Of a stretch of DNA of 64,000 nt, positions 54,757-62,425 are shown piece after piece. The stretch spans positions 1 to 64,000 of IMG/VR virus record IMGVR_UViG_3300017989_005036. One strand, written 5' to 3'. Origin of the DNA: a virus. Position 1 is the stretch's first letter. Each line of letters begins with the position of its first letter. A program made the position numbers and the translations under genes. A model generated the notes under the pieces. The model was not told the origin of the DNA. It saw only the letters and a program-made list of their open reading frames with translations, and did not search any database.

Positions 54757-55641
54757 ATGGGGTTTGAAGTCACATACCACTATCATGAACGTCAGCAAGA
54801 CGGAAAATATAACATGGAGGAAACTAAGGAGTTAAAGAAGCGTATTGGCAAAGCTTTTGAAGAACTCCCGATGGAAAAATTAGCCGCAGTCATTATGGGT
54901 GAGTTGGCTCGTAGAGACATTTGGATTGTCGATGTAGAAGTCGAAGAATTCATCAAGAAAAAACTGAAGTTCAAAGAATCAAGTGATGGTAAAGGAATCA
55001 TCATCAAAGGTAAGAAGTTTTCTTTTGGACAATCTGCTGAATTGATTGCTCAAGATGTTCAGGTAACCGATGCAGATTATGATCCCAGTATGGCACCGGC
55101 ACCACAGCAATCACAACAGATTCAACAGCCGGGAACTGTACCAAAATCACAAAACAAGATTCCTTTGAAGTGGATGATTTTTGATCCACTTCCAGAACTT
55201 CAACATGAAGTACAGGCTAAACAGCTTGCATTTACAACTGGCAAGAAATACCCAGTATTTGATACACAGGATATGCCAATTGGTTCAAAGGACGGTACAC
55301 CTGTTTATGGAGAAGTTCTTTCGACCAGAGACGACAAACATGCTACTGTAGTGGTTTCTGAGAAATACTTTGTACCAGTTCAAAAACTGGTTGGTGATGA
55401 TGAAGTGGAAGGTGGTTTTGGAGCCCAGTCAGCTCAATCAGGAGGACCACGGTTGAGTTATTCTAATGAATTGAAAATTGATGCTCCTCAATCAGTTCAA
55501 GGTGGCGGGGATATGGGAGGGATGCCAAATATTAGATCAAGTGCATCTTTGCCAGAAGCTTATAAAGACATACCAATTGATACAGGAGACATACCAGCCG
55601 AATATGCTGCTATGCCTGATTTAGGAAGGAACGTTCAATGA
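54757..55641 (+). CDS. Hypothetical protein, 294 aa
   Basis: TAGGGGGTAAAAG precedes ATG 54757. The N-terminal 110 residues are helical (LKKRIGKAFEELPMEKLAAV, EEFIKKKLKFKES). Then comes a Gln/Pro-rich linker, a beta domain (MIFDPLPELQHEVQAKQLAF, VYGEVLSTRDDKHATVVVSE) and a Gly/Ser-rich acidic tail. It belongs to an operon with a coiled-coil gene, upstream of the ssDNA-binding protein gene. Role unknown. Confidence 0.6.
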   Translation: MGFEVTYHYHERQQDGKYNMEETKELKKRIGKAFEELPMEKLAAVIMGELARRDIWIVDVEVEEFIKKKLKFKESSDGKGIIIKGKKFSFGQSAELIAQDVQVTDADYDPSMAPAPQQSQQIQQPGTVPKSQNKIPLKWMIFDPLPELQHEVQAKQLAFTTGKKYPVFDTQDMPIGSKDGTPVYGEVLSTRDDKHATVVVSEKYFVPVQKLVGDDEVEGGFGAQSAQSGGPRLSYSNELKIDAPQSVQGGGDMGGMPNIRSSASLPEAYKDIPIDTGDIPAEYAAMPDLGRNVQ

Positions 55642-56117
55642 ACAGTGAACAACGAAAGCAACAGAAAAAGAAAAAGCGTGAGGAGAAAGTGAAAGCTGCT
55701 CTAAGACGCCGTCGTGAAAAGACACGTCAGGAAGTCAAAGAAGATCGTCAACAGGCATTAGCTGATCGTGAGTTCAGAAAAGAACAAAAACAAATTGAGA
55801 AGTTGGAAATGTTGGCAGATGAGATCTATGAAAAGTTACCAGCAGAAGTTCAGTCTCAAATTGAGCACAATGTAAAGATTCTCAAGGCTCTTGAAGAAGA
55901 GTATGAAAAAGAATTGAGTGAAAAAGAAAAACTTAATCAGGAACTTGAAGAGCAGGGGCATATTACTCCTGAAGACAAAATGAATGCTTTGAGAGAAATG
56001 CATTTGGGTGAAACAGAAGGCACCGCAGATGTGGAGCTTTTAAAGTCAAAAGCGGATGATCCTAAGAAAATTGGCATGGGCGGGAGTGCAGATTGCACGT
56101 TTTCGGTCAATGATTAG
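55638..56117 (+). CDS. Coiled-coil protein, 159 aa
   Basis: ATG 55638 overlaps the previous stop. The first 55 residues are extremely basic (QQKKKKREEKVKAALRRRRE), then a long acidic coiled coil (LKALEEEYEKELSEKEKLNQ), ending with a Gly/Cys-containing tail. The charge split suggests a nucleic acid-binding head and a protein-binding coil, perhaps in replication or virion assembly. Confidence 0.55.
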   Translation: MNSEQRKQQKKKKREEKVKAALRRRREKTRQEVKEDRQQALADREFRKEQKQIEKLEMLADEIYEKLPAEVQSQIEHNVKILKALEEEYEKELSEKEKLNQELEEQGHITPEDKMNALREMHLGETEGTADVELLKSKADDPKKIGMGGSADCTFSVND

Positions 56118-56246
56118 TGTTCTAATACAGAATCATAGAATTTTCTACTAAAGTCTATTGACCCTTCTTTCGAAAACAGATATAAGCTCACACATCACAT
56201 CAATGTTGATGAGAGCGATGTTAAATTTGTTTTACGGAGGACTACT

Positions 56247-57245
56247 ATGTCAGAATTTGGAACGTTAGACCTTGAAGGTGTACAGGAAGAAGAAAAGCGT
56301 CTTAAGACAAAGGGCCAAGGTTCATTCTTGGATCAATTTGTCCCGATGCCGGAAATTAAGCCCGGTGAAGTCGGAACAGTTGAAGTAAGAATTTTGCCTC
56401 CCGTCAAAGGTGGAAAGCTTTTCCAGTACAACCGAGTTCACTCAATCAATGGCCGAAAGGTGAATTGCCCACGACCACTGGTTAATGGTAAATGGGACAG
56501 AAACACACCTTGTCCTATCTGTGATTACTACAATTCTCTCTGGCGTCAGATTGACAAGCTGGAAGATGAAGGTGACACAGATGAAGCAGAACGCCTCAGA
56601 AAAGAGGCAAGATCAATCAAGCCTATTGAACGTTATTACTACAACGCCATTGTCAGAAAGATGACTGTTGATGGTGAACAGCAGCTTAACGTTGGACCAA
56701 GAATTCTGTCTGTTGGTAAGACAGTTCACCAGATGATCATCCGAGCGATTGTTTCAGATCGACCGGAAGAAAAGCTGGGCGACATTACCAATATCAAGAG
56801 TGGCTTTGATTTCATTATCAAGAAAGAGCTTCGTAGTGGGTATCCCAATTACGACCGCTCTGTGTTTGCCAGAGAAGCAAGCCCACTGGGCGATCAGGAA
56901 CTTGTTGATCGAATCGTTGAAAACATGCACGATCTGACCAAGTTCAGAAATCTCAAGCCCATTGAAGAGTTGAAGAAGGAATTGGCTATTCATCGTGGGT
57001 TGATTCCTGATGATGCTGATACATTCAATGTCGATGAATTCGATGCTGAATATCAGGGTTCTGACAGCGTCACTAAGACTACTGTCAGCGTGCCGGAAAC
57101 TGTTGTTGAAGCAACTTCTACCGAAACAACCGTTTCGGAAGCACCAGCCCCAACAACAGAAGATGTCGCCACAGAAGACATCTCAGTGGAAAGTGCAGAG
57201 TTTCTCGAAACTCTGACTGAAATGGAGAAAGAACTCGAAGCATAA
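56247..57245 (+). CDS. Single-stranded DNA-binding protein (T4 gp32-like)
   Basis: 332 aa (T4 gp32 has 301). The N-terminal part is basic/amphipathic, then an OB-type core with VEVRILPPVKGGKLFQYN and the Cys motif CPICDYYNSLWRQ, as in the zinc-containing core of gp32. The C-terminal 80 residues are Thr/Glu-rich and acidic (TEDVATEDISVESAEFLE), the usual tail that recruits partners. ACGGAGGACTACT precedes ATG 56247. A TCATAGAATTTT motif lies about 110 bases upstream. It is followed by a strong terminator. Confidence 0.88.
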   Translation: MSEFGTLDLEGVQEEEKRLKTKGQGSFLDQFVPMPEIKPGEVGTVEVRILPPVKGGKLFQYNRVHSINGRKVNCPRPLVNGKWDRNTPCPICDYYNSLWRQIDKLEDEGDTDEAERLRKEARSIKPIERYYYNAIVRKMTVDGEQQLNVGPRILSVGKTVHQMIIRAIVSDRPEEKLGDITNIKSGFDFIIKKELRSGYPNYDRSVFAREASPLGDQELVDRIVENMHDLTKFRNLKPIEELKKELAIHRGLIPDDADTFNVDEFDAEYQGSDSVTKTTVSVPETVVEATSTETTVSEAPAPTTEDVATEDISVESAEFLETLTEMEKELEA

Positions 57246-57277
57246 GCTTTGAGTAAACCTCCTGTTGAAGGTCTGAA

Positions 57278-57307
57278 GAGGGCCGGGTTAGCCCGGTCCT
57301 CTTTTTT
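57278..57307 (+). terminator. Rho-independent terminator
   Basis: A 10-bp stem (57278-57287 with 57292-57301) with loop TTAG and six T. It terminates the gp32-like unit. Confidence 0.93.
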
Positions 57308-57318
57308 CATTGGTGATC

Positions 57319-58326
57319 ATGAAATTTGAACAAATAAAATCAAAACCAAATTATACCAATCTTGTTAAAAGCGGATTAGCTGCATGTGATATTTGTGGTG
57401 ATTTCACAAGATGGATTGATATAGAGCTAAATAAAGCCGTTTGCAGTGAAGCCTGTTGTGAAGCAGCATGGAGAGAATACCTTTCAGGAAATCAATTTCA
57501 AACCCTTCAACAAAGATTGAGATTTTACCAAACTGAAATCAACGCCGAGAATGATCTCATAGAAAAATACAGAGATCGTGTTTATCGACCTTCTATTGAT
57601 ATAAACATTGTTGTCCATAATGAATTGGACTATCTCAAGCAATGCATTGAATCCATTGAAATGCATACTGAAAATTACCAGCTATACATTTGGGACAATG
57701 GATCTAACGAAGAGACAGAAGATTATCTGAATTCATTATATGCTCGTGTGATACGCTCTGAAGAAAATGTTGGATTCATTACATCCAATAACATTTTGGC
57801 TGCTGAAGGTTCTGGTGACTACATTGTTTTGCTGAATTCAGATACTGAGGTTTCCCCGAATTGGGATGTTGCTCTTTGGTCAAGATTGCATGAATTTTCA
57901 AATGTATCTCAGGTCGGATATTTGGGTGGGTTGCTGGAAGAAAATGGAACAGGTGGTTATACGAATTTTGGAAGTGATATAGATTACGTTTTAGGTTGGG
58001 GCTTTTGTATACCTCGTGGCATTTATCAAACTTATGGTTTGTTTGATTCAGGGTATCAGTTTGCATATTTTGAAGATGCCGATCTTAGTCTAAGATTGAA
58101 AGACACAGGGTCAGAAATTTATGCTTTGTATACACCTTTGGTTCATCATTATGGCAATAAGACTGCAAGCAATGTTGAACTTGACTTAAAGAGTCATATT
58201 ATGTTTAATCATGCACGGTTCAAGGAGATTTGGAAACATTACTTAGACGCACAGCGTGTATCAGCTCCTCGTGGTCCTAAGATTTGGGGATCACCCGGAT
58301 TTTCCAAAAAACCAACTCAAGCTTAA
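57319..58326 (+). CDS. Family 2 glycosyltransferase with N-terminal Cys cluster, about 335 aa
   Basis: A GT-A glycosyltransferase: INIVVHNELDYLKQCIESI, YIWDNGSNEETEDYL, ENVGFITSNNILAA and IVLLNSDTEVSPNWD (the DxD-type metal site), then FEDADLSLRLKDTG for the acceptor side. The first 60 residues carry CDICG and CSEACCEAAW, a likely zinc finger that is uncommon for this family. It could glycosylate phage DNA, a virion protein or the host surface. ATG 57319 lies immediately after the terminator tail. Confidence 0.85.
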   Translation: MKFEQIKSKPNYTNLVKSGLAACDICGDFTRWIDIELNKAVCSEACCEAAWREYLSGNQFQTLQQRLRFYQTEINAENDLIEKYRDRVYRPSIDINIVVHNELDYLKQCIESIEMHTENYQLYIWDNGSNEETEDYLNSLYARVIRSEENVGFITSNNILAAEGSGDYIVLLNSDTEVSPNWDVALWSRLHEFSNVSQVGYLGGLLEENGTGGYTNFGSDIDYVLGWGFCIPRGIYQTYGLFDSGYQFAYFEDADLSLRLKDTGSEIYALYTPLVHHYGNKTASNVELDLKSHIMFNHARFKEIWKHYLDAQRVSAPRGPKIWGSPGFSKKPTQA

Positions 58327-58376
58327 AGACACAGGCATCGAATATAAGGCGTCATAATTATACAGGGAGAAAAAAT

Positions 58377-59594
58377 ATGGCCAAAAAGAAAACGGTTTCA
58401 GAGGAAGATTTGTTTGCGGAAATTGCGTCTAATACAAACGGCGAGGTTCTTGATCACATAAAGTCAGTAGACTATTATGTCGATACAGGGAATCTCGCCT
58501 TTAATTATGTTTGTTCAGGAAAGTTTATTACCGGAGGAGTTCCGGGCACGAAGCTTGTCGAGATTTACGGGCCATCATCTTCAGGGAAATCATTGGTTGC
58601 AAACAATGTTTTGCACGGCTGTCAGGCAATCAATGGGTGGGCAATTATCCTTGACTGTGAAAATGCAACCAACAAAGAGTTTATGCAGAGAGCTTCTCAC
58701 GTGGACCCCAAGAAACTTCTGCGTTACGAGCCACGTACTTTGGAAGAAGCTTTTTTGAAGATTCACAATGTTTGTAGGTGGATTCGAGATTTTGAAGAGA
58801 AGAAGAAAATTGAAAAACGGCCAATTGTTATTGTCTACGACTCTTTGGCATCTTCTCCATGTGCACGTGAGTTGAGAGAAACTGATCTTCCCGAAGATTA
58901 TAAACCTTCAGATTGGAAGAAGGTTGTAGGCCGTCAGGAGCAACCGGGTGAACGTGCTCGTGTAATCAGCAATGAACTTCGCAAGTTGAACGCTGTTGTT
59001 GGTGAATACGAAGCAACAGTATTGTTCATTAATCAGACTCGTGAAAAAATTGGCGTGATGTATGGAAGCCCTGAAACCCGACCGGGCGGTAAGGCTTTGG
59101 AGTTTTACGCAACCTGCATTCTTCGCACACAACAGAAGAAGAAGATCGAAAACAAGCGATTGGAAACTTATGCTGGTGTGAACATGCATTGCAAAAACAC
59201 AAAGAATCGTACATTTAATCCATTTGTAGAAGCTGAAGACATAAAGGTTTACTTCAAGACAGGGATTGATCCTGTCAGCGGTTTACTGAAGTGCCTCATT
59301 CAGGATGAGCGAATTAACATGTATTCAGCAGGCCGATTTGAAGTTCTTCCTGATTATCTTCCTGAAGGCGTTAAAGAATACAAGTTTCAAGCCAAGAAGA
59401 CCGACAACATTATGAAGGTTGATCCGATCTTGGATTGTCCGAAACTGGTGGACGCTGAAACCCGAGAGGAAGTGGAAGCGTATTTGGCTCAATTTTCATC
59501 GGCTATGGTAAATGCGAGCAGCGATGACTTTGAAGAAACCGCTGTCACTTATGATGCTGATGGAAATGTTGTTGATGTCGAAGAAGAAGTTTGA
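58377..59594 (+). CDS. uvsX: UvsX/RecA recombinase
   Basis: 405 aa. Walker A is EIYGPSSSGKSLVANN (about 62-77), then AIILDCENATNKEF, Walker B IVIVYDSLASS, and NQTREKIGVMYGSPETRPGG, which is the L2 DNA-binding loop region. The C-terminus is acidic (DADGNVVDVEEEV). It forms filaments on ssDNA and drives strand exchange in recombination-dependent replication. GGGAGAAAAAAT precedes ATG 58377. The preceding glycosyltransferase gene is only 50 bases away. Confidence 0.94.
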   Translation: MAKKKTVSEEDLFAEIASNTNGEVLDHIKSVDYYVDTGNLAFNYVCSGKFITGGVPGTKLVEIYGPSSSGKSLVANNVLHGCQAINGWAIILDCENATNKEFMQRASHVDPKKLLRYEPRTLEEAFLKIHNVCRWIRDFEEKKKIEKRPIVIVYDSLASSPCARELRETDLPEDYKPSDWKKVVGRQEQPGERARVISNELRKLNAVVGEYEATVLFINQTREKIGVMYGSPETRPGGKALEFYATCILRTQQKKKIENKRLETYAGVNMHCKNTKNRTFNPFVEAEDIKVYFKTGIDPVSGLLKCLIQDERINMYSAGRFEVLPDYLPEGVKEYKFQAKKTDNIMKVDPILDCPKLVDAETREEVEAYLAQFSSAMVNASSDDFEETAVTYDADGNVVDVEEEV

Positions 59595-59602
59595 TTTGAC
59601 TT

Positions 59603-59637
59603 AAAACAGGGGAGATTGCTCCCCTGTTTTATTTTTT
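59603..59637. terminator. Bidirectional rho-independent terminator
   Basis: A 12-bp stem AAAACAGGGGAG/CTCCCCTGTTTT with loop ATTG, followed by ATTTTTTC. It serves the converging uvsX and 59629-60096 genes. Confidence 0.93.
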
Positions 59638-60096
59638 CAAACAATAAGAGCCTGCACCCTTTTTGACGATAGAGTGCCCATCTTTTGTAAGCTCTTTTCT
59701 AACAACTGCTAAATGATTGCAAAGACAAGCGTCAGTGACAGCAAGTGCTTCTTTGAATCTTTCTTTGAGTTCTTTAAGAGACACTGTTTTTCCGTTGAGA
59801 AATTGATTTTTAATGTATTTTTTGATCTTTGCTGCATCTTTAATGATGTTTGATCGAGTCCGCTTTGGGAGCACACGAGAAATCATTTCATATTCAGGAT
59901 TCTGATTGAAACTTGAATCACAAAAAGCTGGTGCTAATTTTTTCAACGGCAATATTTTTTGCTTTTCTTCAAGCAATCTTACCAAAAGAACTTCTGCTTT
60001 AAATGTTTCTGAAAATTCTTCCAACATAGGAAGATTATCCTCTTCTGTCAGAAACTTTCTTTTATCTTTGGTTTTTACTAATAAGCAGGTTTTCAT
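59629..60096 (-). CDS. Putative winged-helix protein, 155 aa
   Basis: AAGGAACATATT precedes ATG 60096. The N-terminal part (CLLVKTKDKRKFLTEEDNLP, EVLLVRLLEEK, LAPAFCD) is a small alpha/beta unit. The C-terminal 65 residues (VSLKELKERFKEALAVTDAC, then VRKELTKDGHSIVKKGAGSY) look like a winged helix. Similar N-terminal units are, from memory, frequent in Planctomycetes; this cannot be checked here. Possible transcription regulator. Confidence 0.5.
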   Translation of the reverse strand: MKTCLLVKTKDKRKFLTEEDNLPMLEEFSETFKAEVLLVRLLEEKQKILPLKKLAPAFCDSSFNQNPEYEMISRVLPKRTRSNIIKDAAKIKKYIKNQFLNGKTVSLKELKERFKEALAVTDACLCNHLAVVRKELTKDGHSIVKKGAGSYCLKK

Positions 60097-60232
60097 AATA
60101 TGTTCCTTGGCTAAAATGAGGTTGACAAGTTCTTGTATTTTAACACACAGACAATTCTGTGTACAGGTCTGTATGATATTCAATATTGTTACTCATACAT
60201 ACAGTACTCTTAAACACCACAAGGAGGATTAA

Positions 60233-60535
60233 ATGAGGAACATTTTGATAGCAATTGCATGTGTGGCTGCTTTTGGATTTACGGCATCATCAGCATCTGC
60301 CGATGTGCTTTCTATTGATGTTGGGCCACGTCATCGTCACCACCATCATCACTATTACCGTCACCATGATTATCGACGTGATTATCACCATCATCATTAT
60401 CACAGGTATAATCGACCTTGGTATCGTCGATCTTGGAGACCGGATTGCGATAGACGTGATCGATACCGAAATCGCCATCATCACCATTACTACCATAATC
60501 GCAGACCCGGTTTACGTTTCCATTTTAGCTTCTAA
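60233..60535 (+). CDS. Secreted His/Arg/Tyr-rich protein, 100 aa
   Basis: AAGGAGG precedes ATG 60233. A clean signal peptide (ILIAIACVAAFGFTASSASA, cleavage about residue 23) is followed by a short spacer and about 70 residues made mostly of His, Arg, Tyr and Asp (HHHHYYRHHDYRRDYHHHH). Such a composition binds metals (Zn, Ni, Cu) or polyanions. An exported protein of this kind is unusual for a phage. A terminator (60569-60605) follows. Confidence 0.75.
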   Translation: MRNILIAIACVAAFGFTASSASADVLSIDVGPRHRHHHHHYYRHHDYRRDYHHHHYHRYNRPWYRRSWRPDCDRRDRYRNRHHHHYYHNRRPGLRFHFSF

Positions 60536-60568
60536 GAAAATGGATATTTGGTAGAATAGAATTCATAG

Positions 60569-60605
60569 AAGCCCGTGGATGAAAGTCTGTGGGCTTTTGT
60601 TTTTA
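60569..60605 (+). terminator. Probable rho-independent terminator
   Basis: Stem AAGCCC/GGGCTT (60569-60574 with 60591-60596) extended by weaker pairs, followed by TTGTTTTT. Confidence 0.65.
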
Positions 60606-60623
60606 AATCACTAAATAAGTGTG

Positions 60624-61073
60624 ATGAAAATGAACAACAATGTTTTAAGACAACATGTCAGAGAAATGAAAAGTATGGCAAGTATTTTAATGCCACATAC
60701 ATTTCCTTTAGTTGATTTTGAGGAAGAGCACGATACTCTCTTTTTGAAACAGCGTACAATTACTGTAGATGGTTATGAATTAGAAGTAATTCTTAGCAAA
60801 GCTGACTACAAAAAACATCATATGATTACGCTGAATATTAAGTCTGCTCAATCTCCATTTCTTCCATTTAATCTTGTCTGTAAAGTAGCCCAAGCGTTTC
60901 TTGGAAAACGCCATCTGGCATATGCGGAATTTTTGAAAGACAACAAAAAAATCTATTGTTGGACGTTAAAAACCACTTCTCAAGGAAGGGTTGTTCCAAC
61001 AAGTAAAGACTTAGAAACAAGCAGTTACGAGGGTTTTGAATACAATGTCTTAAATCAAAAAAGTGTTGGGTAA
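60624..61073 (+). CDS. Hypothetical protein, 149 aa
   Basis: It starts at ATG 60624 (a GTG stands just before). An alpha/beta protein with FLKQRTITVDGYELEVILSK, then beta strands and KIYCWTLKTTSQGRVVP. It overlaps the start of the next frame. No family recognised. Confidence 0.55.
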   Translation: MKMNNNVLRQHVREMKSMASILMPHTFPLVDFEEEHDTLFLKQRTITVDGYELEVILSKADYKKHHMITLNIKSAQSPFLPFNLVCKVAQAFLGKRHLAYAEFLKDNKKIYCWTLKTTSQGRVVPTSKDLETSSYEGFEYNVLNQKSVG

Positions 61074-61132
61074 TGTCTTGCTTATTCATTGTAAATACGT
61101 TTGGTTATCTTTCACAAAAGGGGAAGCGAACA

Positions 61133-61438
61133 ATGAACGACGTAAAGCTCAGAAAGCTTCAATATTTGCTTATCAACCATCTGCTGGACCACGGTACAGT
61201 AGAGCTTCTATTGCCAGACGGAATGACCGTTGAAATTGGCATTGTGCAAGAAACAGATGGAGGAAATGTAAAATCTGACGATTATTGCTATGTGGTGGCA
61301 TCAAAAGACTGCAAAGCCGCTCTTATCGACTCTTATAATTTGGGGTTGAAATTTGAGAAAGAAGATGACACTATTCTCTACGAAGATGAAATCTTAGATG
61401 ATGACGGAAGAGTCATCAGTCGATTTGATGTAGTCTAA
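61133..61438 (+). CDS. Hypothetical protein, 101 aa
   Basis: AAAAGGGGAAGCGAAC precedes ATG 61133 (the frame is open from ATG 61073). The protein starts with a helix (LRKLQYLLINHLLDHG), then beta strands (VELLLPDGMTVEIGIVQ) and an acidic end. It reads like a complete small domain. It converges with the minus gene 61435-61767. Confidence 0.55.
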   Translation: MNDVKLRKLQYLLINHLLDHGTVELLLPDGMTVEIGIVQETDGGNVKSDDYCYVVASKDCKAALIDSYNLGLKFEKEDDTILYEDEILDDDGRVISRFDVV

Positions 61439-61767
61439 GATTTAGGCAGAAAAAACGTTCCAAAGCTCTCCTCAAGGGAAAGTTCACCATTTAATGTCAT
61501 AGAAAAAGTGTGTGTTCCTATGACCACACCTTCTTCTTTTGGCACTGTGAATTCTGCCCAAACAGAGAATTTGTTGCCTTCGGGACGAAATCTGGTAATC
61601 ATTATCTTGGTGTTTCTTGGAGCGATTTCCTCTTGTGTGATACAGGGGAATTCGTTAGAACGTGCGTGTTCAAGGACAATTCTCATTAATTGGGTTGTAT
61701 CTAATACACTGGCCCAATTGGCTAAGAGAAGTTCTTCAAATTTTTCGTTAATCAGTATTCTTTTCAT
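61435..61767 (-). CDS. Hypothetical protein, 110 aa
   Basis: ATG 61767 is used (another ATG three codons earlier). A helical N-terminal part (FEELLLANWASVLDTTQLM) precedes a beta-rich part (KIMITRFRPEGNKFSVWAEF, GTHTFSMTLNGEL). Only 11 bases separate it from the divergent 61779 gene. Unknown function. Confidence 0.55.
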   Translation of the reverse strand: MKRILINEKFEELLLANWASVLDTTQLMRIVLEHARSNEFPCITQEEIAPRNTKIMITRFRPEGNKFSVWAEFTVPKEEGVVIGTHTFSMTLNGELSLEESFGTFFLPKS

Positions 61768-61778
61768 AGGATGCACTA

Positions 61779-62054
61779 ATGAGTAAGACTGTTATAAAAG
61801 AGTTTCTTAATCGAAGCTCTGATGATGAAATTCGATTTTTGGGCATGAGATTGGTAGAACGTCTGCAAGACGACCTTGCCGAGGTATTCAACTACGTCAG
61901 CAAAGGCAATAGTCGAAATATAGGTTTGGACGATCTTTTTAAGTCCACCACAACAGCAAACGAACTGTATCAATACTGTGATGATCTTCAGCAGGAGATT
62001 GAAAAAGAGGCGAGCAAAAGAAATGTCTCTTTGAGTCGTGGCAAGCCTTCCTGA
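61779..62054 (+). CDS. Small helical protein, 91 aa
   Basis: ATG 61779. An all-helical acidic protein (IKEFLNRSSDDEIRFLGMRL, YCDDLQQEIEKEASKRN) with a basic Ser-rich end. No family recognised. Confidence 0.5.
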   Translation: MSKTVIKEFLNRSSDDEIRFLGMRLVERLQDDLAEVFNYVSKGNSRNIGLDDLFKSTTTANELYQYCDDLQQEIEKEASKRNVSLSRGKPS

Positions 62055-62104
62055 TCCTACTATTACATGTTGTGGGCAATAACGCCCGGAACAGAGAGGA
62101 TCAC

Positions 62105-62392
62105 ATGAATGCACAGGAAGTGTGCGATAAGTACACAAACGGACTTTTCGGCCAAAAATATTTGGGCGGAATCACAGAATTTGTTACTGAGTTCGAAAAT
62201 AAGGTCATAGAACCTATTCAAGCACCGAACTACAAGGACAAAAATGCGGAAACCTACAAAGATAAAGTAGAGAATTTCCGCAACTTTGTTCTGGATGCTG
62301 TTAATCTTTCTTGGATTCGCAATAATGGCCCTTTGGAATGGGATTCTGTTCCTGAAGTCAAAGAGGCTATCGAAAAATACTTAGAAAAATAA
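62105..62392 (+). CDS. Hypothetical protein, 95 aa
   Basis: AGAGAGGATCAC precedes ATG 62105. A helical protein (EVCDKYTNGLFGQKYLGGIT, DKVENFRNFVLDAVNLSW) ending EAIEKYLEK. It reads as one domain; function unknown. The next gene starts 34 bases on. Confidence 0.55.
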   Translation: MNAQEVCDKYTNGLFGQKYLGGITEFVTEFENKVIEPIQAPNYKDKNAETYKDKVENFRNFVLDAVNLSWIRNNGPLEWDSVPEVKEAIEKYLEK

Positions 62393-62425
62393 CAGATAAG
62401 GTGCTTCTGTTGTTAGGAGAGTTTA

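Noticed and set aside
29468-59594. Bacterial chromosome origin of the window
   Set aside because: The T4-type replication set, dense overlapping small genes and tRNA island point to a large phage, although the metabolic and envelope genes alone could suggest a bacterium.
60255-60554. Alternative reading frame rich in Ile/Thr across the His-rich gene
   Set aside because: Low-complexity CAT/CAC codons keep other frames open by chance; only the 60233 frame has a ribosome site and a signal peptide.
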